NCBI GenBank assembly: GCA_049323755.1
Contig: JBMOPE010000018.1
Location: 124,001 to 188,000 of the forward strand
Source of the DNA: BRHc4a sp049323755
GTDB lineage: Bacteria > Bacillota > Desulfotomaculia > Desulfotomaculales > Desulfocucumaceae
Length of the DNA stretch: 64,000 nucleotides
Direction: 5' to 3'
A program made the position numbers and the translations under genes. The notes under the pieces were generated by a model. That model saw only the letters and a list, made by a program, of their open reading frames with translations, had not been told where the DNA came from and searched no databases. Numbering within the stretch: position 1 is the first letter of the stretch; each line of letters begins with the position of its first letter. Shown piece by piece: positions 9,389-17,135 of the stretch.

Positions 9389-10903
9389 CTATTGATTAAG
9401 GAACGCTTCAATCCTGAAAGAATCCATGAGAGAATAAACTACGCTAACACTGTTGAGGTTTAATTTTATGAGCTGATTGATGCGATTGATTCTGTAATTT
9501 AGCGTGTTTCTGTGTATGAACAATGCCTCCGCTGTTTCGCGGAGGTTTTTTTTCCGCTCCAGATAGGTGCGTAAAGTAATGTAAAGTTCAGTGTTGTTGG
9601 CTCTGTCATACCGGCGAAGAACCTGCAGGGCGGGATGGCAGTATTGTTCCAGAGGAATCTTTCCTGTATAGTTGTACAGCAGGTCAAAGAAGTAAAAATC
9701 GCTGTAATCAAAGACCCGGTTGGTCTGGCCAAAGCGCTGAGCCTGCTTTATAGACGACACTGCCTGATTAAAATGTCTTTTAAATGCTGTAATATCGGTA
9801 AAAGGCCAGCTTAGTCCGATGCTTACATCCTCGTTTTTCACCAGTTTGGCAAGCTCCTCCATTCCTTTTTCAGAAATCGAAGGCACAAGAATTCCTATAT
9901 AACTTTTATATTTTACAGAATGCCCTTTGGGGAATATACGCTCCAACTCCATGATAAAAGAGCGCTTGAGGTAGCGGTTTTCTATATGGCGAACAAAGCG
10001 GGCAACTACTACACGCATTTCCGCCGGAAAGGAAATCCCTGACGCAGCTATGTATTCCAAGGTGTTCGAAATCTCCGCTTCATCCAGCAGGTTGTAAAGA
10101 ATGGCGCTGTATAAAGACCCGTGGGCTCCTCCGGAGGCCGCGTCTCGATTAACGACATCGAAGAGTAATCTGCCCACCAGGGGAAGCAGGCGCAGATGTG
10201 TGCGTCCAATCGGGGTGTGGTGTTCAATCATAATTACCGCGCCGACCACATGGCCTTCCTGAGTAATGCGGGCCACCAGTTTCTGCTGCAGGTCGCCAGG
10301 CAGTGTAATGAGCCGGGTGGCGCTCCCCTGTTTGCTCCAATCCTGCATATGCTTGTTGGAGCGTACTTTTTGAACGAATTCATAGGAGTAGTAGCCTCTC
10401 TCTATGTTCTTGACCCAAAGGGGGTCTGCAATTTCATAATTTGTTGAATGCGCCAGCACCTTATTACCCAGGTCCACGAGAATCAAGGCATTTCCCAGTA
10501 ATGTAGCCGCGGTGTTGATTATACAGTCAATACTTCTTTCGTTCAGGGCCATTTGCGCTAATTCAACCAGTACACTATCTCCTCGTAAATCCTCAAAAAT
10601 CAAATCTTTTGCCATGTTAAACAAATCGTACAAATCTTCATTACGAATGTGAGTATAACTGCTGCCCTCGGGAAGCGTGTGAGGCTCATCCACGGAAAAC
10701 AGCATGATTGGCCGTTCCGGTGGATTTTTTAACTGCCCCATGCTCCCTACATACAATACGTGCTCATTCCAGTGATGCTCGGTCCTGTCCAGAAGCCTGA
10801 TGTCCGTAATTGCTGGAGAATCACCGCAAACACGTATCTTCATTTCATATTTCTCCTGCAGCATTTTCACCAGCTCATTATAACGCAACCTCTCACCCCG
10901 CAT
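9389..10903 (-). CDS. PucR/CdaR-family transcriptional regulator
   Basis: This is a probable DNA-binding regulator of about 504 residues. The N-terminal part resembles the PucR sensory domain, the centre has the CdaR GGDEF-like fold region, and the C-terminus carries the characteristic PucR helix-turn-helix (TLRTYLERKKNLRETAEALF, then HRNTLNYRINRI). The frame stays open to a TTG at 10966, but those extra residues are low-complexity and Tyr-rich, and no start has a good ribosome site; I chose the ATG at 10903. It is divergent from the alcohol dehydrogenase/aldehyde oxidoreductase genes, so control of those is the natural inference. The inducer is unknown. Confidence 0.85.
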   Translation of the reverse strand: MRGERLRYNELVKMLQEKYEMKIRVCGDSPAITDIRLLDRTEHHWNEHVLYVGSMGQLKNPPERPIMLFSVDEPHTLPEGSSYTHIRNEDLYDLFNMAKDLIFEDLRGDSVLVELAQMALNERSIDCIINTAATLLGNALILVDLGNKVLAHSTNYEIADPLWVKNIERGYYSYEFVQKVRSNKHMQDWSKQGSATRLITLPGDLQQKLVARITQEGHVVGAVIMIEHHTPIGRTHLRLLPLVGRLLFDVVNRDAASGGAHGSLYSAILYNLLDEAEISNTLEYIAASGISFPAEMRVVVARFVRHIENRYLKRSFIMELERIFPKGHSVKYKSYIGILVPSISEKGMEELAKLVKNEDVSIGLSWPFTDITAFKRHFNQAVSSIKQAQRFGQTNRVFDYSDFYFFDLLYNYTGKIPLEQYCHPALQVLRRYDRANNTELYITLRTYLERKKNLRETAEALFIHRNTLNYRINRINQLIKLNLNSVSVVYSLMDSFRIEAFLNQ

Positions 10904-11111
10904 TTTTTCTATATAATAATACAATTCGACAAAGTAATACAATTTGGAATAGTGCAGAATATACAAAATATTTCTCTTCTTTTCGTATGTGTAGCACGTA
11001 TATCGTGAAACAGCGGCAGTGATACCATAAAGATAAACCTGTCCGGCAGTAAAACAATTTATATAATGCCGTTATTTTATGAAGTCAAAAAAGAAGGGAG
11101 TAATTAGTTAA

Positions 11112-12266
11112 ATGATTACATCTTACGAAATTTTTGTTCCCACGGTCATGGGCAGCGGTGCATCCCTGCGTACCGGCCTTGAGGTTCGCCAACTGGGATG
11201 TAAAAAAGTCCTTGTGGTCTATGACAAGGGGCTTAAGGCGGCGGGAATTGCTGATACCATTGTTGAGAATATTGAAAATGCCGGAGTTAAAACCATTTGC
11301 TTTGACGGCGTACTCCCTGATCCTCCGGATACCATGATGGAGGAGGCAGCAGAAATTGCACGCAAAGAAGCAGTTGACGGCATCGTAGCCATTGGTGGAG
11401 GCAGTGCCATCGACTCAGCCAAGGGTATCAATGTTTTAATTAACAATCCCCCTCCCATCATGCAGTACTTTGGTGTTCAAAAAACCCTCAGGCCGGGGGT
11501 GCCCATGGTCTTTATACCCACTACCAGCGGAACCGGCAGTGAGGTTACCAATATGTGCGTCGTCTCCTGCACCTCGCTGGGAAAAAAGGACAGCGTGGTT
11601 AGCCCGGTATGCGTGGGCACACTGGCGATAATAGATCCTGACCATACCCTTGGGCTGCCTCCCAAGATGACTGCAGCAACCGGCGTGGACGCCCTGGCTC
11701 ATGCTGTGGAATCTATTACCGGGGGACATTCAAATCCTCTTTCGGATGCCCTGGCGCGGGAAGCAATTCGCTCTATCGCCAAATGGCTTCCTGTGGCTTA
11801 CCGTGACGGCTCAGACATAGAAGCGAGGGAGCAGATGATACTTGCTTCCCTGTTTGCGGGTATGGCGTTTACCAATGGTTTTGTTCATGTCAGCCATAGT
11901 ATAGGCCATACGCTGGGAGCTCATTTCCACATTCCTCACGGAATCGCCTGCGCAGTGGTTCTGCCTGAGGTTATTGAATACACCGCTAAAACAGAATACA
12001 AAAAGGTAAGGATGATCTGCGAGTGCTTGGGAGTGAATGTTGCCGAGGACGCAACTCCGGAGGAAATAGGCGCCAATGCCCGTAAGGCCATACGCTCTCT
12101 AATGAAATCTGTGGAAATACCCAATATAAAAGAGCTGGGAATCCCCCTTGAAGAAGTGCTCAAAGTGGCGCCACTGGTGACAATGGATACAGGCATGGCA
12201 CTGGCGCCCTACCGCATCACTGCGGCAAAGGTGGCAGAAATGATTAAGTCTGCCTACGATGCCTGA
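11112..12266 (+). CDS. Iron-containing alcohol dehydrogenase
   Basis: This is an NAD(P)-linked group III alcohol dehydrogenase interconverting an alcohol and an aldehyde or ketone. The 384 residues show the nucleotide-binding GGGSAIDSAKG (about 97-107) and metal ligands D193, H197, H262 and H276, spaced as in FucO-like enzymes. A GGGAG lies 12 bases before the ATG. It is followed after 40 bases by an aldehyde:ferredoxin oxidoreductase, so the pair could link alcohol and acid through an aldehyde. The substrate cannot be read from the sequence. Confidence 0.93.
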   Translation: MITSYEIFVPTVMGSGASLRTGLEVRQLGCKKVLVVYDKGLKAAGIADTIVENIENAGVKTICFDGVLPDPPDTMMEEAAEIARKEAVDGIVAIGGGSAIDSAKGINVLINNPPPIMQYFGVQKTLRPGVPMVFIPTTSGTGSEVTNMCVVSCTSLGKKDSVVSPVCVGTLAIIDPDHTLGLPPKMTAATGVDALAHAVESITGGHSNPLSDALAREAIRSIAKWLPVAYRDGSDIEAREQMILASLFAGMAFTNGFVHVSHSIGHTLGAHFHIPHGIACAVVLPEVIEYTAKTEYKKVRMICECLGVNVAEDATPEEIGANARKAIRSLMKSVEIPNIKELGIPLEEVLKVAPLVTMDTGMALAPYRITAAKVAEMIKSAYDA

Positions 12267-12306
12267 TAAATTCTGTTGCTCTAATAAATGAAAGGAGAGT
12301 ACGACT

Positions 12307-14010
12307 ATGTGGTCAAAATTAATTATTGATATGAAAGCCTTAACAGTCAGTAAAGAGCCTCTGGATGACGAATACCGGGAACTGGGAGGCAAGGCGCTGA
12401 TTGCGCAATACATGATAAAAAATGTTCCTCCCCAGTGCGACCCACTGGGCATTGAAAACCAGCTTATTTTCTGCACCACAGTATTCGCGGGGACTAAATT
12501 CACCACTGCACACCGCCTGTCCGTCGGTGGTAAAAGCCCTCTGACCGGAGGGATCAAAGAGAGCAACGTAGGCGGCTATGCCGCATCCTTGCTGGCAGAG
12601 CAAGGTATTAAGCTGATTGTGGTGAAGGATCACCCTGCCAATGACGGTCTTTGGTTTTTGCACATTGATGCCAGGGGCAATGCTGTGCTGGAGGAAGCCA
12701 GTGTCTATGAAGGTGTAAACAATTACGAGTTAGTTAAGAAAATGCATGAACGCTTTGATAATAAGCTTGCCACTGTGTCCATAGGCAGTGCGGGAGAGCG
12801 CCTTTATAAAAGTGCCTCCATACAGGTTTCAGAATTTGGCTCCGGCCATCCAAGCCGTGCGGCTGCGCGCGGCGGTCTGGGTGCGTTAATGGGAAGTAAG
12901 CGTCTTAAGGCCATCGTAATAGAGAAGCCCGAGAAGCCATTTAAGGTCAAATATGAAAATGAAGCAAAATTCAACGAGGTATGTCAAAAGCTTAACAAAA
13001 TGATTGCCGAGGGCGCTAAAAACGATCCTTTCCACAACATCGGCACAATTGCCACAATTGAAGTAACAGGTGCTAACGGTATTCTTCCGGTGGGTAATTA
13101 TTCCGGCAAGCTATTCCCTGAATACACTGAGGTTGGCGCAAACAGGTTTATGTCAAATTTGGCTGCCCGCGGAGGGCGCAATAAGCTTTCCTGCCAGCCG
13201 GGCTGTGTCGTGCAGTGCTCTAACGTATATAACGACAAGGATGGAAATTACCTCACCTCCGGCTTTGAATACGAAACCATAGCACTTTTTGGGCCAAACT
13301 GTCTCATTGCCGATTTAGATGCCATTGCCAAAATGGATCGTATCTGCGATGACCTCGGTGTGGATACTATCGAAATCGCCAACGCCGTTGCCATGTGCAT
13401 GGACGCAGGTAAAATTCAGTGGGGTGACGCTGATGCCGCTCTCGCTCTATTAAAGGAGATGGTAGACGGCACTGAATTTGGCAACCTTCTTGGAAGCGGC
13501 TGTGAAGCTGTTGGCAAAAGCCTGGGGTGCAAGCGTATTCCGGTGGTAAAACACCAGGCTTTAGCCGCATATGATCCACGCAATACAAAGGGTACTGGTA
13601 TCACCTATGCCACCAGCCCGATGGGTGCGGACCATACTGCAGGACTTTCGATGGGCCGTGCTTTCGATGACAGAGGGCGGGCAGCGCAGGCATTTGTTTC
13701 TAACAAGCTGCAGGTAGCCATGTGTTTTGCGGACAGCATGATGTGTATTTTTGCCTTTGCCCATATGGTTCCCGGAATACCGCTGCTTGGAGATCTCATG
13801 GCAGCCCTGTACGGTGGTGAAGGTGGCCTCCTGCGTGTTTCAACTATGGGTGTAAAAACTCTCTTGACCGAGAGGGCATTCAACAAGATGGCGGGAATGA
13901 CAGCCGAAGACGACCGGCTCCCTGATTTCTTCTACAAAGAGCGCTCTGTGGCAACCGGTTCTCAGTTCGATATTAACGACTATGAATTAGAGGTGCTTTT
14001 CGATTTCTGA
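12307..14010 (+). CDS. Aldehyde:ferredoxin oxidoreductase family protein (tungsten/molybdopterin)
   Basis: The enzyme is expected to oxidise an aldehyde to the acid with ferredoxin, using a tungsto- or molybdopterin and a 4Fe-4S cluster. The 567 residues cover the AOR N-terminal, middle and C-terminal domains. The cluster cysteines appear as C296-x3-C300-x3-C304, with a fourth in DSMMCIF (C480). The C-x3-C-x3-C spacing differs from the C-x2-C-x3-C of classical AOR, pointing to a divergent subfamily. GHPSRAAARGGLGALMGSK is the conserved cofactor region. The stop overlaps the start of the MoaD-like gene (TGATG). The natural substrate is unknown. Confidence 0.92.
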   Translation: MWSKLIIDMKALTVSKEPLDDEYRELGGKALIAQYMIKNVPPQCDPLGIENQLIFCTTVFAGTKFTTAHRLSVGGKSPLTGGIKESNVGGYAASLLAEQGIKLIVVKDHPANDGLWFLHIDARGNAVLEEASVYEGVNNYELVKKMHERFDNKLATVSIGSAGERLYKSASIQVSEFGSGHPSRAAARGGLGALMGSKRLKAIVIEKPEKPFKVKYENEAKFNEVCQKLNKMIAEGAKNDPFHNIGTIATIEVTGANGILPVGNYSGKLFPEYTEVGANRFMSNLAARGGRNKLSCQPGCVVQCSNVYNDKDGNYLTSGFEYETIALFGPNCLIADLDAIAKMDRICDDLGVDTIEIANAVAMCMDAGKIQWGDADAALALLKEMVDGTEFGNLLGSGCEAVGKSLGCKRIPVVKHQALAAYDPRNTKGTGITYATSPMGADHTAGLSMGRAFDDRGRAAQAFVSNKLQVAMCFADSMMCIFAFAHMVPGIPLLGDLMAALYGGEGGLLRVSTMGVKTLLTERAFNKMAGMTAEDDRLPDFFYKERSVATGSQFDINDYELEVLFDF

Positions 14011-14210
14011 TGATTACGGTAAACGGGCGGGAAATTCACTTTGAAAATGGCATGACTGTGGCAGATGCTCTGAAAGCGGCTGGAGAATCCGTAGATGCCA
14101 TGACATTGGTATTAGTAGATGGAAAACTCTTGCCCTGTGGCCGGCTTCACATGGAACCGCTGGCTGATGGCTCACACATAAGACTGCTGCCCCTCGTTTC
14201 GGGGGGGTAA
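14010..14210 (+). CDS. MoaD/ThiS-family sulfur-carrier-like protein
   Basis: This 66-residue beta-grasp protein ends in SGG, the diglycine tail used for thiocarboxylate formation in MoaD and ThiS. Its TGATG overlap with the upstream oxidoreductase implies obligate co-expression. MoaD-like proteins beside AOR genes are a recurring arrangement, and a role in making or loading the pterin cofactor is inferred. The internal pattern (MITVNGREI, TVADAL, LPLVSGG) is typical. No adenylating partner (MoeB/ThiF type) is in the window. Confidence 0.88.
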   Translation: MITVNGREIHFENGMTVADALKAAGESVDAMTLVLVDGKLLPCGRLHMEPLADGSHIRLLPLVSGG

Positions 14211-14230
14211 CAGGTTAATCATTATAAAAA

Positions 14231-14267
14231 CCAAGGAATTATCGTCATTTAGGCGATAACTCCTTGG
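14231..14267. terminator. Hairpin after the AOR-MoaD unit
   Basis: A 14-base stem with one mismatch (14231-14244 with 14254-14267) lies 20 bases after the MoaD-like gene. The plus strand lacks a long T-run after it, whereas the minus strand has one (AAAAA at 14226-14230). It probably ends the AOR operon, perhaps weakly. Confidence 0.6.
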
Positions 14268-14333
14268 TGTCCTTATATCAAGAATAGGGCGTAGACGAAG
14301 GCCCGGTGCCGACAGTCCCATAGCGCAATTCAT

Positions 14334-14366
14334 ATTGAAACTGCCATTGTTTATATTAGAAACCAA
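14334..14366 (+). promoter_or_regulatory. Candidate enhancer site: ATTGAAAC and GAAACCAA half-sites
   Basis: ATTGAAAC (14334) and GAAACCAA (14359) have their GAAAC cores 22 bases apart, two helical turns. The same pair with the same spacing occurs at 27160-27192. Both precede a sigma-54 promoter by about 70 bases, fitting an activator site. The binding protein, presumably the activator at 17136, is inferred. Confidence 0.5.
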
Positions 14367-14403
14367 ATCCCGTTGGCATCCTTGGCTAAAGGTGTTTTTT
14401 AAA

Positions 14404-14419
14404 TGGCATAAGATTTGCT
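14404..14419 (+). promoter_or_regulatory. Sigma-54 promoter of acyl-CoA ligase 1
   Basis: TGGCATAAGATTTGCT has the GG and GC dinucleotides exactly 10 bases apart and matches the -24/-12 consensus (TGGCAC, TTGCW) at nearly all positions. It lies 55 bases before the TTG start at 14475. Confidence 0.85.
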
Positions 14420-14474
14420 GTATTTTAAATTGTCGCAAAGTAAAAATAATTGTTTTTAATGGAGGGGTAATGAA

Positions 14475-16115
14475 TTGGATTTTCCAAAACCATATTTAGA
14501 TATCTATAAAGCCGGAGGGGTAGCTTGGGATATTAAAATAGAACCCAGGACTCTACATAGTCTGCTTTTTAGCTCCGCGCAAAATAATCCGGATAACACG
14601 GCTATAATTTTTTACGACCACAAGATTACATATCAACAATTAGCCGGCTGTGTGAAAAGGGTGGCGTCTGCCCTTTACGATTTAGGTGTGCGTAAAGGAG
14701 ACAGGGTTTCATTGATGCTGCCTAACTGTCCGGATTTTGTAATTTCTTATTACGCTATTTTAAGTGTTGGCGGCATAGTGGTAAATACTAACCCCATGTA
14801 TGTGGAAAGAGAAATAGAACATCAAATAAGTGATTCCGGTTCAAAAATGGTTATAACACTGGCCGACCTGTATTTCCGGATAAAAAATATCAGACCAAAC
14901 ACCAGCCTTGAAAAGGTTATTCTCACCAGTCTTGCAGGAAAACCAGGTGAAATGCCGGACGACAGCATATGGCTCCCGGCCCTGTATGCCGAGGACCGCC
15001 CCGCACCGCCCCAGGTGGATATCGATCCTGTTGAGGATGCAGCTCTGCTCCAGTATACAGGAGGTACCACCGGTGTGCCCAAGGCGGCTATGTTAACGCA
15101 TTTCAACCTTTACGCAAACGTCTGTCAGTCTGACCACTTTTTTTCAGGTGGAGCATGGAAACAACGCATTATAGGTGTGCTGCCTTTCTTCCATGTTGCA
15201 GGTATGACTTCCTGCATGAATATTTGCATAGCGGCAGGTACTACAATGATTCCGGTGGCAAAGTTTGTGCCTGCTGACGTGGCCAATATAATTAGCAAAT
15301 ATGAGCCCACTTTCTTTAATGGTGTACCAACTATGTACACCGCTTTGTTAAATAGTCCTGAACTCAAGGATTTTAATGACTTTGGCAAGGTTCCGTTTTA
15401 TAAGAGCGGGTCAGGCCCGATTCCCGATGAATTAATGCAGGCTATGAAGGCCAAGCTGGAGGGGACAAACTCCATTATTAACGAAGGATATGGGCTTTCC
15501 GAGGCTTCACCCACAGTCATCAGCTGCCCGCCTTTTGATTTAAAATACAGAAGAGGAAGCATCGGTATCCCTTACCCCGGCACCCATGCAGCAGTGGTGG
15601 ATATGGAGACGGGCACCAGGGTGCTGCCGCCAGGTGAGGTGGGAGAGCTTATTATCATGGGTCCACAGGTCATGAAAGGCTATTGGAACAGGTCCGAGGA
15701 AACCGAGAAAACGCTGAGGGATGGCTGGCTGTACACCGGTGATATGGCCAGGATGGATGAAGACGGGTATTTTTATATCGTAGACAGGAAAAAGGATATG
15801 ATAATTGCCGGCGGCTATAACATCTACCCGCGAGAGGTAGAAGAGGTAATTTATCAAAATCCCAAGGTTCAGGAGGCAATTGTGGCCGGCGTTCCTCACG
15901 AATACCGGGGTGAAACGGTAAAAGCTTATATCGTTTTAAAACAGGGGCAAAGCGCAACTGGGGAAGAGATAATTGCCTTTTGCAAAGAAAGACTTGCTCC
16001 TTACAAGGTGCCCAAACTGGTTGAGTTCAGGACGGAATTGCCCAAAACTTCTGTGGGTAAGTTATTGAAAAGGAGGTTGGTTGATGAGGAAAAACAGAAG
16101 CTCGGCATCAGTTGA
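14475..16115 (+). CDS. Long/medium-chain acyl-CoA synthetase (AMP-forming), paralog 1
   Basis: The enzyme activates a carboxylic acid to its CoA thioester with ATP. The 546 residues carry the adenylation motifs QYTGGTTGVPKA (P-loop), YGLSEASP, GWLYTGDMARMDEDGY, the hinge DRKKDMIIAGGYNIYP and the catalytic-lysine motif PKTSVGKLLKR. The start is TTG: GGAGGGG at 14461-14467 lies 7 bases upstream, and the ATG at 14470 is out of frame. A paralog of the same length at 27305 begins with ATG at the aligned position. The gene is driven by a sigma-54 promoter and followed by a small membrane protein gene, probably in one transcript. Confidence 0.93.
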   Translation: MDFPKPYLDIYKAGGVAWDIKIEPRTLHSLLFSSAQNNPDNTAIIFYDHKITYQQLAGCVKRVASALYDLGVRKGDRVSLMLPNCPDFVISYYAILSVGGIVVNTNPMYVEREIEHQISDSGSKMVITLADLYFRIKNIRPNTSLEKVILTSLAGKPGEMPDDSIWLPALYAEDRPAPPQVDIDPVEDAALLQYTGGTTGVPKAAMLTHFNLYANVCQSDHFFSGGAWKQRIIGVLPFFHVAGMTSCMNICIAAGTTMIPVAKFVPADVANIISKYEPTFFNGVPTMYTALLNSPELKDFNDFGKVPFYKSGSGPIPDELMQAMKAKLEGTNSIINEGYGLSEASPTVISCPPFDLKYRRGSIGIPYPGTHAAVVDMETGTRVLPPGEVGELIIMGPQVMKGYWNRSEETEKTLRDGWLYTGDMARMDEDGYFYIVDRKKDMIIAGGYNIYPREVEEVIYQNPKVQEAIVAGVPHEYRGETVKAYIVLKQGQSATGEEIIAFCKERLAPYKVPKLVEFRTELPKTSVGKLLKRRLVDEEKQKLGIS

Positions 16116-16185
16116 TTAGCATCAACCTACAGCCAGTTAATCAGTACATGTGACAAAACTACAAGACTGAAAGGGGAATAAAACC

Positions 16186-16728
16186 ATGCAACAACAACAA
16201 ATACCTCCAATTTTTTCAAAAGGCAGAATCATTTTTGCCGCTTTACTCGTTACCCTGACCATAATAGGTGAAATAGTATTACATTCAAACCATTTACCCA
16301 CCTGGCCGGCATTTGCCTGCATGATTATATTTTTCTATTACCATATGGATACAAAACAAATACCCCATATAATCATTGGCTCATTTTTTGGTATACTGCA
16401 ATATCCTCTCATTATGATGTTTGTTAAAGCGTTTGCCCCATCAATTGGCGTCTTTCCGGCGCAGCTGGTATATATTGGTGTGTTTGTTGGTACTATCGTA
16501 TTATTAAAAGATCATGTGCCCTGGGTTTTTAATACAAATGCTTTCATGCTTTTCTTTATATCAGGCGTTGCTGCTAAAGTTCCTCCTGGGCCCCAGCCTA
16601 TGCAGTGGATGGCCGTTCAGTTGATTGGAGGCACCGCATTGATACTGGGCGTGGTTGGGATTCAGAAAATTGTTGCAGCCGTTGTGGCCAAGCAGATACG
16701 TGAGCAAATGCAGCAAAGAGCCCATTAG
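16186..16728 (+). CDS. Small integral membrane protein, family not recognised
   Basis: This 180-residue hydrophobic protein has about five predicted membrane segments (around residues 14-30, 36-50, 57-76, 88-105 and 113-165) and a charged, Gln-rich C-terminus. It starts 70 bases after the acyl-CoA ligase and is closed by a strong terminator, so it is probably the second gene of the sigma-54 operon. The position suggests a role in uptake or membrane handling of the acid that the ligase activates, but nothing in the sequence proves transport. An AAAGGGG lies before the ATG. Confidence 0.75.
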   Translation: MQQQQIPPIFSKGRIIFAALLVTLTIIGEIVLHSNHLPTWPAFACMIIFFYYHMDTKQIPHIIIGSFFGILQYPLIMMFVKAFAPSIGVFPAQLVYIGVFVGTIVLLKDHVPWVFNTNAFMLFFISGVAAKVPPGPQPMQWMAVQLIGGTALILGVVGIQKIVAAVVAKQIREQMQQRAH

Positions 16729-16791
16729 GGGAAGGATTTGACATGGGTCTGTATTTGAGTTAATTCAAGTATTATCACGTTTGACCAGAGT

Positions 16792-16845
16792 AACTAAGGA
16801 GTTACGTTTATTCAGATTACACAGCTCCTTAGTTTTTTCTTTTTA
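16792..16845 (+). terminator. Rho-independent terminator
   Basis: A perfect 10-base stem (16792-16801 with 16825-16834) is followed by a T-rich run to 16845. It closes the acyl-CoA ligase/membrane protein unit. Confidence 0.85.
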
Positions 16846-16870
16846 TAGCTTCAAACATATACGGTTTAAT

Positions 16871-16909
16871 GGTTGCAAAATATTACGGGGACTGTAACAA
16901 TTTGCAACC
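16871..16909. promoter_or_regulatory. 16-bp inverted repeat upstream of the sigma-54 activator gene
   Basis: The arms GGTTGCAAAATATTAC (16871-16886) and GTAACAATTTGCAACC (16894-16909) match at 14 of 16 positions around a 7-base spacer. There is no T-run, so this looks like an operator rather than a terminator. It lies 227 bases before the activator gene at 17136 in a 407-base gap that otherwise holds the terminator above and A+T-rich DNA. TTTGCAAC also occurs near 22168 and 27105. Confidence 0.6.
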
Positions 16910-17135
16910 ATTTTAATATTTCAAATTTCCCAATAGCCTTCGAAATAAAAGAGGAATTGTTATTGCATAAAAAACAAAATAATGACTGCCATATTTTTCT
17001 GTCATTGTTTAAAAACATATGCAATGGTAAACTAAATAGCAAGTATGTTTAGAAAATACAATAAATTTAGATTAACTATCTAATGTTTATTTGCTCTATC
17101 CTGTTTGAATGGAATAGGGGGAATGTTTAATCAAC

